Shown piece after piece: positions 23,843 through 35,090 of a stretch of 64,000 bases of DNA. Position numbers and translations under genes: made by a program. Source of the DNA: Uranotaenia lowii (lineage: Eukaryota > Arthropoda > Insecta > Diptera > Culicidae); NCBI RefSeq assembly GCF_029784155.1, contig NC_073692.1, positions 23,522,444-23,586,443 on the forward strand, given 5' to 3'. The notes below the pieces were generated by a model. The model was not told the DNA's origin and ran no database searches. It saw nothing but the letters and a program-made list of their open reading frames with translations. The first letter of the stretch is position 1. Every line of letters begins with the position of its first letter.

Positions 23843-25399
23843 TCTAATATATAAAGATGAGTTGGACTATATATGTTTGTATGCACCTTATACAAATCCA
23901 CACCGCTTAACCGATCAGCCTGAAATTTGGTACAGTTATGTGTTTGGGCCATGGGAAGGTTTTAGTAATAGTTTCGAGCCCCTCCCACCTGAGAAAAGGG
24001 ACCCTCCCATAGAACTTTCGTTTTTTTCCCACAAACCAAAAGTCATGGCACCCATTTTTCAGAACCAATTTTTTCCTTTTGGCGGGGTTGTTTTCACCAT
24101 CACCATGGGCCGGGCATTAGAAACGACCATCAAGAGTTCACGTGGACTGGAAAGCAAATCAAAGCTTGCTGAGCATCAAAGATTTGAAAGGTAAAATTTT
24201 GGCGGGAGTTTTTCCTTCTACTGTGCAAAACACGTGGTACCGGTACGAGATATTTGGATGCAATCATGAGCCTACATTTTGTATTGAAAAATACAACTAT
24301 CCTGTAAAGAATATATTGACTAAAATTGTAGTGATTTTCAATGTTGCCTACCGCCCCGCTGGGGGGCTTTGGGAGTTTACATAGATATACAGTGAACTGA
24401 ACAGTCAACGATGAATTGGCTTCTTCAGCTGAATAACTATTTGGAATGAATGCTGAAAAACTAATGAACTAATGAATTTTCATAAACTCCAGCTTTTAAC
24501 CAACCATTTTCAAATTTTTAGGATTCCTTATAGAGAAAGAAAAAATCATTAGATTCAGAGTTACATATATGTTGAAGGCTGCAATTTCAACGCTTTGATA
24601 GCTGCTGGGGAATCTAAATGCGGGATTAGAAAATTGATTAGATGATACAATCTGAGGTTTTTAGTTTTATACCATCCTATTTCATTGGCCAATTTATTTA
24701 TACTTTTTGATTTATTTTTGGTCATCAATGTGCTCAATTCTTCCAATTTTGAAAAAAACCGTTTGGTACTGCGAGTTCAAACAAATTATTTCAAAGAATT
24801 TTAACATTGATCACTCTTCAAAATAATTAATGGAACTCAAATAAGACCATTTCCATAACATTTGAATGGTAATTTCGGTTCAGAGATGATTTCTTTTCGA
24901 GAACTCCAAGAAACTTTTAATGCTACTTTCAACATTTAAGAATAATAGTGTTAAATTAAAAAAGAGAAAAAGCAATCATACGATAGAAAACATGCCAAAT
25001 GAGTCTTCAACATGGTTCAACAAGGTTCGGAAGTGTTTTTAAAAATTTTTAATTAAATAAAACTTAAATAAACCATTGTTCAGGGAGATCATCCATCTTG
25101 AAAAGTGAGATAGTCTCCAAAAGAGATTAAAGTTTTTTGTGATAGAGAAGAAGGAAATTATTTTGAAATTCAATTCATAATCCTTAAAACTATAAGCTTC
25201 TTCTAAAAAAATGATATCGATAAACACAGTGAATAATCTCAATCAAAACTTTTAAAAGACTTACAAAACGTACTTGGCCAAACATGGGTCCAATTTCTTA
25301 AAATGATGAATATAAAGCTTCCAATATTTCAAAAATAAAACGACTTATTTTGATTAATATCTTTTATGAGCCCGAGCAAGGCCGGGTAAAATCAGCTAG
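23843..25399 (+). mobile_element. Complete non-autonomous Helitron (1557 bp)
   Basis: The 5' end is TCTAATATATAAAGATGAGT preceded by A. The 3' end has a CCCG/CGGG hairpin (25371-25374 and 25383-25386) about nine bases before the terminal CTAG, followed by T. Insertion between A and T without target duplication, a 5' TC, a 3' CTRR and a subterminal hairpin are the defining marks of Helitrons. Joining the flanks restores a continuous TTTTGTCATA-type array. The interior encodes no Rep/helicase; a 110-codon frame at 23862-24194 carries no such motif. A nearby CATCACCATGGGCC stretch is not interpretable. Confidence 0.88.
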
Positions 25400-25485
25400 T
25401 TTATCATATTTTTGATAAAGGTTTGACGATCTTTAATCATTTTATTGTTAAATTCATGTCATATTTTTGCCATAACTAATGACAC
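25400..25485 (+). repeat. Degenerate TTTTGTCATA satellite, right arm (part 2)
   Basis: TTTATCATATTTTTGATAAA and CATGTCATATTTTTGCCATA continue the array broken at 23842. A second insertion follows at 25486. Confidence 0.65.
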
Positions 25486-26445
25486 CCCAAGCAACCAAAA
25501 GTTCGGATAACATTCCTCTATCAGGTTTGATCAGCTTAATCGAGTATGCTAATATAACTTCTTTTCAGCTCAATTTTTAAGTAGTTAAACGAACTTTAAA
25601 GTTGACAAAAAGTTCGCATAAATCGCCAAACAACTTCTAACCAGCTTCAAAATCCACTTTATAAGCAGCATAAAAAATTGAAAAAATTACTCTTTCGCTC
25701 CTTCAATTGCCTTCTCAAGTCCGCTTATTTGATTCATATTAATTAACCATATTTGTTACTTACTCACATTACATTAAAAAAAAACATGTTCTTACCAAGC
25801 CTCGAACCCGAGCTCACCGCTTGAAAGTCGAGATCTATACTTGTTGCCCTATATGAACATCATGAGTAGGCAACGATTTAATTCGATGTGATGATTTTCT
25901 TTCAAACGACTTTCAAGTTCTTAATTAATACTTAATTCCCACTTTCAAGTTGTTAAAAAGTTCTTCCGGAACTAAATATGTACTTCACATTGTGTTTATT
26001 TATGCAAACACGTGTTTAAGTTCGAAAAAAGTAGATTTAAGCCTTTAAATCTACTTCAAAGTTTCTTTAATGCGAAGTTGCTTTTGAACGCCCGTTGGAA
26101 CTTATTAGAAACTTTCAAGTTTACAAAATAGTACAACAGAGATTTTTTACGAACTATTGAGCTGTACAAAAAGACTTGCAACCCTTTGATAGCTACTTGA
26201 TTTAAAAAAAAATGAGTTGTACGTAACAAGTAGAATGTTTTTCTTCATACAAACTTTAAAGTTCCCAAAAAGAACCAGAAACCAAAACAGTACTTTAAAG
26301 CTTTTTTCAAGTATTGGCTGAACTTGATAAAGAATGAAGTTCCTTGGACCTCGAAAAAACATTTTGAACAGCAAAAAAGTTTTACAGAACTTTTGTACAG
26401 CTACATATATATGAACTTATTAGTTCGTTCCTTTGGTTGCTTGGG
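25486..26445. mobile_element. MITE with CCCAAGCAACC inverted termini and tRNA-like core (960 bp)
   Basis: Both ends read CCCAAGCAACCAAA when inverted. It sits within the degenerate TTTTGTCATA array, which resumes immediately afterwards with ACATTTTTGTCAG. Inside, the minus strand carries a tRNA-like module. AACTTTAAAGTT-like and CTTTCAAGTT-like words recur throughout. No clear target duplication could be assigned. No coding capacity. The copy at 688 shares the left terminus and the tRNA-like module. Confidence 0.75.
25783..25857 (-). repeat. tRNA-like module inside the MITE
   Basis: The minus strand reads GGGCAACAAGTATAGATCTC, GACTTTCAAGCGGTGAGCTC, then GGGTTCGAGGCTTGGTAAG. GGTTCGAGGC fits a B box apart from one base, and a T run on that strand follows the segment, as at 1025-1034. 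The anticodon region and a regular acceptor stem are not convincing, so a working tRNA is not claimed. Confidence 0.5.
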
Positions 26446-26880
26446 ACATTTTTGTCAGATTTTATCAAAAATTTTCATTTTTTTTGTAATGTTTTGTTAT
26501 TATATTGTTAATTTTTTATCATACTTTATCATAATTATGCTATATTTTTGTGATATTTGTCATATTTTTGTTATATTTGTAATGTGATACAAAAAACAAA
26601 TTTTACTTGTCATATTTTTGTCACGTTTTTTCATTTTATAGTCAATTTTTGATCACATTCATGCCATAATTTTGTCATATTTGGTATATTATTCTCATTT
26701 TATTGTCAAATTTTAGTCATATGCCAGATTTTCGGAATAATTTTGTCATGTTTTCGTCAGATTCATCATATTTTTGTCAGTTTTTGCCCACATTTATCAA
26801 ATAATATTTTTTCACATTTGTCAAATTTTCGTCATATATTCACCACATTTGTTATATTTCTTCATTATTAACGGCCCTAA
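26446..26880 (+). repeat. Degenerate TTTTGTCATA satellite, right arm (part 3)
   Basis: Words ATTTTTGTCAGATTTTATCA, CATAATTTTGTCATATTTGG and CACATTTGTCAAATTTTCGT recur. CCACATTT words match AAATGTGG of the left arm in inverted form, supporting common origin with 23320-23765. Confidence 0.65.
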
Positions 26881-27747
26881 ATTCAATCCTCAAGAAATTT
26901 AATCTCTCTTGCCTCTTGCCACAAATTTACTCATAAAATTATCTCGAAAGTTTTCGTTACATTTGAACACACGAAATTCCAAAATGGAATCCTATTTCGC
27001 AAGTAGCATTGGTGGAAAATAAAATTATCAATAAATAAATTTATGTTTTTAAATGTTTTCAAAAATACTTATCGTGTGTACGTTTCTTCTTCGACATAAT
27101 TCCTCGGTAATTCTCAAGCTTACGCGAATTAGAAAACCACATTTACATTACAAGCACACTTTCCCATAAAATCCTTTCTTTCGCCACTTATTCACCTTTG
27201 AGCCGAACCGCTCCAATAAACAAGATTTCGAATGTATTTTATTTTTCATTTTTTTCTTCGATTTGTCAAACCATTCGTAGGATACAAACGTCCTTGTAAG
27301 TTAGACAAAATCTCAGCAACCTGGAAATTGAATACCACAAGTTCGTTTCACGCGAACTCTTTCATCCTTTACTTATGGCTACAAGTAAAATCCAAAATAC
27401 GCCACGTAGCTGTTTACGAGTTATGCCGAGAGGTCGCACACATTTTCCTTTAATCTACTTGATCGCACTCAATCAATTTTCTTCTGAATAAACTCCATGC
27501 AACTTTTCCGGACATTCCTTTCCTTAAAAACTTTTTTTACGAGTCCAAATAGACATAGCAAGGCCCAAAAAAACAATTTCACCTCTTCGCGTACGCAGCC
27601 ACTCCTTTAGCAACTTTTTAAAATTTCACTTATTCCACGGGGAATTCGCGGAACATCCGGTGTATACTTTTGAATTTTTTCCCATCTATCACATTGAAAC
27701 ACTTTTTCACAAATACATATCTATTAAGCGTTGAAAGATTCAAGATT
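26881..27747. other. Non-coding stretch, no gene seen
   Basis: No recognisable protein, RNA or repeat. Frames of 70-100 codons overlap on both strands and run into the adjacent MITE. Confidence 0.45.
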
Positions 27748-27751
27748 TTAA

Positions 27752-27993
27752 CCCGTTCGAGACCGATTGCACACCGTGTGTGCAATGGAATTTTTGTGCC
27801 TTTATCAGAACAATCATTCATTGTGATTTTACTTTTGCTCGGAAAAATAATATTCTCATGCCAATTGAATCTGCAAATGTTAGGCAAAATGTATTGAGAA
27901 GTGGTTTTGATGAAAATCAAACGACATAAAAGTTATCTTAGAGAAAAGTACTATGAGTTCGAATGTCGTGAAAAGGCCTCCGTCTCGAATGGG
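27752..27993. mobile_element. piggyBac-like MITE (242 bp)
   Basis: TTAA duplications at 27748-27751 and 27994-27997 flank inverted ends CCCGTTCGAGACCG and CCCATTCGAGACGG (12 of 14). Just inside is GCACACCGTGTGTGC, itself palindromic. The termini share the xGTTCG/xATTCG pattern of the 16753-16944 MITE, but the two elements are otherwise distinct. Confidence 0.75.
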
Positions 27994-28199
27994 TTAAGCT
28001 CTTTACACTGATAGAAAATCACAGTCACATCACAGTATCATTCGTGCTTTCAGAAAATTTGCAGCACTGAGTCTAACTACCTTACTCGGTCATTTTTGAC
28101 CTGACCTGATCTGAAATTTATATAAGAATTAAGATTTCTTTTCTTTTCAAATATGTTATATTCTACGTAGGTATTCTATTTTTGTGCACTTATTCTTAT

Positions 28200-28368
28200 A
28201 TTCAAAGCCTTAAATTTTTGTTTAATTTCAAGTTATTATTTTTTCGAGTTTGAGTGATGGTCATAAGTAAGCATTGTGCATTTTTGATATTGCTTTTATT
28301 TCTACATAAATTTTGATTTCTTAACACACCCCCTCCTCCTCTATGGACGGATCCATCGCACGGGCATG
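28200..28368. mobile_element. Right-end fragment of a hAT-like element
   Basis: It ends CTATGGACGGATCCATCGCA then CGGGCATG, matching the right end of the 12580-15182 element (CATGGACGGGTCCTTCGCAC). Upstream homology includes GATATTGCTTTTATTTC against GGTATTGCTATTATTTC near 15111. The left end is not found in this window, so it is a fragment or a strongly diverged copy. Confidence 0.6.
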
Positions 28369-28439
28369 ATTCAAAAATTTGTTTTTGATGGAAATTTAAA
28401 AAAAATAGTTTTAAAATTGTATGTTTAGTACCATATTGA

Positions 28440-28599
28440 TATGAACTCTCTCCCCCCTCTTTTTTCTTTTAAGTCGGAGTGGTTTGAAAATATTTTAGAA
28501 ACCTTCTGTGACATTAGAAACTAAATTTCACATTGATCGGAGAAGAAGTTTTCGAATCTATAGGGAACAGACACACAAATATCTTTTTATATATTTAGA
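28440..28599 (-). mobile_element. Helitron-like 5'-end fragment
   Basis: On the minus strand the sequence begins TCTAAATATATAAAAAGATA preceded by A, nearly the same start as the complete Helitron at 23843. It then runs into GTTCCCTATAGATTCG and a region with a pyrimidine-rich CCCCCC block. The 3' end is not identified. Confidence 0.55.
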
Positions 28600-31502
28600 T
28601 GAAAGCGTAAACTTTTTCTTTGAATCAATATGTTAAATCTTATATTTGGTATACCGCTAAATTTAAAAGAAAACAGTTCCACACGAAATTGAGAAGCTAA
28701 TAACATTTTTCAAAGCTATAATCTTATAATTTTGATTTTGATTATCGAAGTTATATTTTCTATGGATATACAAACTTCAGATTCTGATTGAACTCCTTCA
28801 TCCATTTCTGATTGACATTTTCCATATCAAATTGAAAATTATTTTGAATTTCGTAATAGGGATGCGTTAAAATATTCCTCCACGCTCCATTTCATGATAT
28901 TTTTTTCTGATAATTTATTTTTAACAGTTAAGAATTATATTTTTTTAAGATTTATTTACAATAGGTACGATTTTTCTTTTTTTTCATACGTTATCTATTG
29001 CACATTTTTTATAAATATGAATAATAAAATTGATTCTGACACAGCTTTGAGATTCATCTCGAGGAACTCAATTTTATAATGACCAAGCAATCACATTGTG
29101 AATTCCAAAATCTCAACCGATATTCTAAATTTGAACTCAAAAATTTAAAATTTTGTGATTTCAATTCATTGTTGCACAATAGCAACCAGATCTTCTTATT
29201 TTAAAACGGGGTCATTTCAGTGCTGCTTTGATAGATTTAGAAGCGCTGAATTTGAGTGTGCCACAAATATATTTTCTAATAGCTCTTAGATATGAGATTA
29301 ATGAGTAAAATTTTAAAATTTGTATAAGTTTGTTCTCAAAATTTGTACATTCTATGTGAAGTGTTCACAGCGAAAAAAAAACTCTTATCCGAAGTTTGTC
29401 AATCTTGTCTGATAGACTCGCTGAGGTCTACAATAAAAATCTTGATTTTTTTAAAATTACTACCCACCCCTTGTTCCGGGACCCTTCCTCCCTTTTTCAC
29501 GATTTTCGTGCCATCATTTTCAAAATGAAATATCTCCGAACTTATAAATCATAAAAAATTTACAAACGAGTATAGTTGTAAAGATTTTATTAGAATCTCT
29601 CGATTGTTTTTTTTTTTTTTTGAGGTTTTGAAAAATTAACGATGAAAACGTCAAATCATCGATCTAAAATCAAAACTTGTGTTTTCTAGAGGAAAGTAAA
29701 TCTTTATTTTCAATTTTATGATAGTATCGTGTTTTTGAGACAATTTTACGTAAGAACCGATCTTTTGATAGGGATTTTTTCCCAATTCTACTTCCCGAGA
29801 TAATTTCGAGCAAGAAATTTCCAAACTTATGACAAAAAATGTTTCAAATGAATTTCAAATATTGTTTATAATTTTCATCTTATCTAATTCATGCTCTTTT
29901 TTGTTTAATTTCAGGTAACTTGCAAACTGTTATTCAAAAAATGCACTCGTCGTTGAAAAATCGAAAATAAGACCGACAAACGGACTCAAACGACAAAAGG
30001 TATTTACACATCTTTGAATGGGAGAACGCATTCGAGAGTTGGGAAAAGTGCAACTGTAACAGGATGATTTTATTTAAATTTAACTCGGCCCAAATTACCA
30101 TAAATCTGATTTCCACATTTCGTAAGTAAGATTATTCGGTATCCTGCATAAAATGGGAATGGATGAGAAGACCTCTGAAGAGAACTGAAGAGACCTCAAT
30201 AATACTAAACACTCTATTAACCTCTTCGGGATGCAAATTTATGCTCGAACCTCTAACTTTAGAAAATTGAAAAACACAGAAGAAAACAATCAACCTATAA
30301 GTGACGATGAGGTATGAATAATTTTGGTTCGGATTTTTTTCCCAAGTAAATTTAAATTCCCCCTTTTTCAGGCTATTAATATTCAGCACAGATCATTAAA
30401 AAGCAATCACGTTCGCTCACCTAAAGTGCTGGGGTTGATTTTTTTTCATGTCTTTCTTTCTTTCATCTCAAAGGCGATCGAAGGCATATGTGTTGCAGTT
30501 TTTTTTTGTAACCTGGCCGAAAATTTACTCCCGAAAATTTGGAAACAACCAACTATTTAAGCGAAACATTGGCCGAAATTTGCATACTGAAGGAGAAAAG
30601 TTTTTCTTCCTTCGATTGCCTCCTTGGAAGAAAGAAACCAAAACATTCCGAGACAGTGAGGACCTCTTTGAACTTTTTGTGATTATTGACGGCTAAACGC
30701 CAAAGACGGCAGCAACACTTGAGCTGCGTTGTTGTGTTACTTTTTCTCGTTTTGGTTCTCCTGTTAGGTTTGGGGCTTTGATTTTGTCGAGACGAACTGA
30801 TGCTGATGCTGAGCGATGGCTTTGAAATTTGAATAATTTATTCAAATTTCAATGGCAACTCTTTATAAGCGGAAATTTTCTGAGAATGTTCGACGTTTAT
30901 ATTTAGGGAAACGGTTTTCGAAAAGTTCGGTAGAAAGTTCATTAGCAGCAACAGCAGCAGCAGCAGTGACAAAACGCGGAAAGCGAGAAGCTACATTAAT
31001 TAGTATTATGCTGCCATATTTAACACATTCCTTTCCGATTTTTTTTTGTCGAGCTTCCATTCCCCTTTGAAGGCGAGGTGGTGAGAGGTGGCTAAAAATA
31101 TATTCCAACCACCAAACTTTATGGGGAAGCCATTCGGAAAGCTAGCATCAAATGAAAGGTTCTTTTTTCGGGGGTGAATCGCAGGAATTGTTTTAACATT
31201 CGAAAACGGTTGTTGATGTTGAACGTATTTTGGAATGCTTTTTTTTCTCGGGATAATATTTGTCTTTCGAAATGAGCCCATTCAGCCAAAAAGTTCTTCT
31301 GAGGTGCCGAAAACAGGTATTCATTTCCTTTTTCTGAAATGCAAGGAATGAAAACCAACGGTCAGTGATAAAAATAATGAGTTGAGAATTCCGATTGGAA
31401 TGTTGATCCTGATTTCAGAATAAAAAAAATATATAGCAACGATGCCATTTGAATCACATTTCAAGCCATGTTTGTATTTTTGAATACTTTTAATTTTTTG
31501 AA
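28600..31502. other. Non-coding stretch, AT-rich then moderately GC-rich, no gene seen
   Basis: 28.6-30.3 kb is AT-rich with no feature I can support. 30.3-31.4 kb is less AT-rich and non-repetitive, with an AGCAGC-type trinucleotide run at 30944-30967. Frames of 70-91 codons overlap on both strands and lack domains. No splice or promoter structure could be established. Confidence 0.45.
30944..30967 (+). repeat. CAG-type trinucleotide run
   Basis: GCAGCAACAGCAGCAGCAGC followed by AGTG, an imperfect (CAG)n. In the frame starting at 30852 it would code alanines, but no supported gene contains it. Confidence 0.7.
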
Positions 31503-33085
31503 TTTTTGTCAATTTTCTCAATATTGTCAATTTTGTCAATTTTGTCAATTTTGTCAATTTTGTCAATTTTGTCAATTTTGTCAATTCTGTCAATTCTGTC
31601 AATTCTGTCAATTTTGTCAATTTTGTCAATTTTGTCAATTTTGTCCATTTTGTCAATTTTGTCAATTTTGTCAATTTTGTCAATTTTGTCAATTTTGTCA
31701 CTTTTGTCAATTTTGTCAATTTTGTCAATTTTGTCAATTTTGTCAATTTTGTCAATCTTGTCAATTTTGTCAATTTTGTCAATTTTGGCAATTTTGTCAA
31801 TTTTGTCAATTTTGTCAATTTTGTCAATTCTGTCAATTTTGTCAATTTTGTCAATTTTGTCAATTTTGTCAATTTTGTCAATTTAGTCAATTTTGTCAAT
31901 TTTGTCAATTCTGTCAATTTTGTCAATTTTGTCAATTTTGTCAATTTTGTCCATTTTGTCAATTTTGTCAATTTTGTCAATTTTGTCAATTTTGTCAATT
32001 TTGTCAATTTTGTCAATTTTGTCAATTTTGTCAATTTTGTCAATTTTGTCAATTTTGTCAATTTTGTCAATTTTGTCAATTTTGTCAATTTTGTCAATTT
32101 TGTCATTTTTGTCAATTTTGTCAATTTTGTCAATTTTGTCAATTTTGTCAATTTTGTCAATTTTGTCAATTTTGTCAATTTTGTCAATTTTGTCAATTTT
32201 GTCAATTTTGTCAATTTTGTCAATTTTGTCAATTTTGTCAATTTTGTCAATTTTGTCAATTCTGTCAATTTTGTCAATTTTGTCAATTTTGTCAATTTTG
32301 TCAATTTTGTCAATTTTGTCAATTTTGTCAATTTTGTCAATTTTGTCAATTTTGTCAATTTTGTCAATTTTGTCAATTTTGTCAATTTTGTCAATTTTGT
32401 CAATTTTGTCAATTTTGTCAATTTTGTCAATTTTGTCAATTTTGTCAATTTTGTCAATTTTGTCAATTTTGTCAATTTTGTCAATTTTGTCAATTTTGTC
32501 AATTTTGTCAATTTTGTCAATTTTGTCAATTTTGTCAATTTTGTCAATTTTGTCAATTTTGTCAATTTTGTCAATTTTGTCAATTTTGTCAATTTTGTCA
32601 ATTTTGTCACTTTTGTCAATTTTGTCAATTTTGTCAATTTTGTCAATTTTGTCAATTTTGTCAATTTTGTTAATTTTGTCAATTTTGTCAATTTTGTCAA
32701 TTTTGTCAATTTTGTCAATTTTGTCAATTTTGTCAATTTTGTCAATTTTGTCAATTTTGTCAATTTTGTCAATTTTGTCAATTTTGTCAATTTTGTCAAT
32801 TTTGTCAATTTTGTCAATTTTGTCAATTTTGTCAATTTTGTCAATTTTGTCAATTTTGTCAATTTTGTCAATTTTGTCAATTTTGTCAATTTTGTCAATT
32901 TTGTCAATTTTGTCAATTTTGTCAATTTTGTTAATTTAGTCAATTTTGTCAATTTTGTCAATTTTGTCAATTTTGTCAATTTTGTCAATTTTGTCAATGG
33001 TGCCAATTTTGTCCATTTTGTCAATTTTGTTAATTTTATCAATTTTTCAGTTTTGTCAATTTTGTCAATTTTGTTAATTTTTTCA
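31503..33085 (+). repeat. 9-bp satellite, unit GTCAATTTT (TTTTGTCAA)n
   Basis: About 165 head-to-tail copies over roughly 1.5 kb, ending in degenerate copies (32990-33085). Variants such as CTG, CCA and CAC are concentrated in the first ~450 bp and at the very end, while 32110-32930 is almost uniform, as expected from unequal exchange homogenising the core. Nine bases is three codons and the unit has no stop in most frames, so frames up to 623 codons are a by-product. Orientation is GTCA on the plus strand; it flips at 33085 (TCATATGA). Confidence 0.95.
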
Positions 33086-33086
33086 T

Positions 33087-33192
33087 ATGACAAAAATGAC
33101 AAAAATGACAAAAATGACAAAAATGACAAAAATGACAAAAATGACAAAAATGACAAAAATGACAAAAATGACAAAAATGACAAAAATGACAA
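33087..33192 (-). repeat. 9-bp satellite, unit TGACAAAAA, short block
   Basis: About 11 to 12 copies, orientation opposite to the preceding array, ended by a run of about 18 A and the unique word ATGAACAAAAGAACAAC. Confidence 0.95.
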
Positions 33193-34906
33193 AAAAAAAA
33201 AAAAAAAATGAACAAAAGAACAACAAAAATGACAAAAATGACAAAAATGACAAAAATGACAAAAATGACAAAAATGACAAAAATGACAAAAATGACAAAA
33301 ATGACAAAAATGACAAAAATGACAAAAATGACAAAAATGACAAAAATGACAAAAATGACAAAAATGACAAAAATGACAAAAATGACAAAAATGACAAAAA
33401 TGACAAAAATGACAAAAATGACAAAAATGACAAAAATGACAAAAATGACAAAAATGACAAAAATGACAAAAATGACAAAAATGACAAAAATGACAAAAAT
33501 GACAAAAATGACAAAAATGACAAAAATGACAAAAATGACAAAAATGACAAAAATGACAAAAATGACAAAAATGACAAAAATGACAAAAATGACAAAAATG
33601 ACAAAAATGACAAAAATGACAAAAATGACAAAAATGACAAAAATGACAAAAATGACAAAAATGACAAAAATGACAAAAATGACAAAAATGACAAAAATGA
33701 CAAAAATGACAAAAATGACAAAAATGACAAAAATGACAAAAATGACAAAAATGACAAAAATGACAAAAATGACAAAAATGACAAAAATGACAAAAATGAC
33801 AAAAATGACAAAAATGACAAAAATGACAAAAATGACAAAAATGACAAAAATGACAAAAATGACAAAAATGACAAAAATGACAAAAATGACAAAAATGACA
33901 AAAATGACAAAAACGACAAAAATGACAAAAATGACAAAAATGACAAAAATGACAAAAATGACAAAAATGACAAAAATGACAAAAATTTCAAAAATGACAA
34001 AAATGACAAAAACAAATTATCATTTTGTCATTTTTGTCATTTTTGTCATTTTTGTCATTTTTGTCATTTTTGTCATTTTTGTCATTTTTGTCATTTTTGT
34101 CATTTTTGTCATTTTTGTCATTTTTGTCATTTTTGTCATTTTTGTCATTTTTGTCATTTTTGTCATTTTTGTCATTTTTGTCATTTTTGTCATTTTTGTC
34201 ATTTTTGTCATTTTTGTCATTTTTGTCATTTTTGTCATTTTTGTCATTTTTGTCATTTTTTGTCATTTTTGTCATTTTTGTCATTTTTGTCATTTTTGTC
34301 ATTTTTGTCATTTTTGTCATTTTTGTCATTTTTGTCATTTTTGTCATTTTTGTCATTTTTGTCATTTTTGTCATTTTTGTCATTTTTGTCATTTTTGTCA
34401 TTTTTGTCATTTTTGTCATTTTTGTCATTTTTGTCATTTTTGTCATTTTTGTCATTTTTGTCATTTTTGTCATTTTTGTCATTTTTGTCATTTTTGTCAT
34501 TTTTGTCATTTTTGTCATTTTTGTCATTTTTGTCATTTTTGTCATTTTTGTCATTTTTGTCATTTTTGTCATTTTTGTCATTTTTGTCATTTTTGTCATT
34601 TTTGTCATTTTTGTCATTTTTGTCATTTTTGTCATTTTTGTCATTTTTGTCATTTTTGTCATTTTTGTCATTTTTGTCATTTTTGTCATTTTTGTCATTT
34701 TTGTCATTTTTGTCATTTTTGTCATTTTTGTCATTTTTGTCATTTTTGTCATTTTTGTCATTTTTGTCATTTTTGTCATTTTTGTCATTTTTGTCATTTT
34801 TGTCATTTTTGTCATTTTTGTCATTTTTGTCATTTTTGTCATTTTTGTCATTTTTGTCATTTTTGTCATTTTTGTTGTTCTTTTGTTCATTTTTTTTTTT
34901 TGTCAA
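33193..34906. repeat. ~1.7-kb near-perfect palindrome made of the GTCATTTTT satellite
   Basis: The left arm is (TGACAAAAA)n, about 87 copies from 33224 to 34012. The right arm is (GTCATTTTT)n, about 94 copies from 34020 to 34873. The inversion point is the 34013-34023 spacer. Palindromy extends beyond the satellite: poly-A plus ATGAACAAAAGAACAAC at 33193-33224 is matched by GTTGTTCTTTTGTTCAT plus poly-T at 34873-34902. The whole segment was therefore inverted as a unit rather than two arrays meeting by chance. The right arm has one extra T near 34256. The RNA from either strand would be a long hairpin. Confidence 0.93.
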
Positions 34907-35090
34907 TTTTGTTGTTCTTTGGTTCATTTTTTTTTGTTGTCATTTTTGTGTTATTTTTGTGTCATTTTTATGTCATTTTGATGTCAGTTTTGTGTTGTTT
35001 TTGTGTCATTTTTGTGTTTTTTCAATGTCATTTTTGTGTCATTATTATCGTTTTTGTCATTTTTGTCATTTTAGTTTTGTTTCAACCATA
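34907..35090 (+). repeat. Degenerate edge of the satellite (TTTTTGTGTCAT variants)
   Basis: Copies here are mostly 11-12 bp (TTTTTGTGTCA, TTTTTATGTCA, TTTTGATGTCA) and include a second GTTGTTCTTTGGTTCAT word at 34910-34926. This duplicates the palindrome's border word, so the border was itself duplicated. Confidence 0.8.

Noticed and set aside
23862..24194. 110-codon ORF inside the Helitron as a captured gene
   Set aside because: No family recognised, and an overlapping reverse frame; the sequence looks like Helitron non-coding body.
31503..35090. Tandem arrays considered as CRISPR or centromere
   Set aside because: There are no spacers between units, so not CRISPR. A 9-bp unit interspersed with unique DNA every few kb gives no direct evidence for a centromere.
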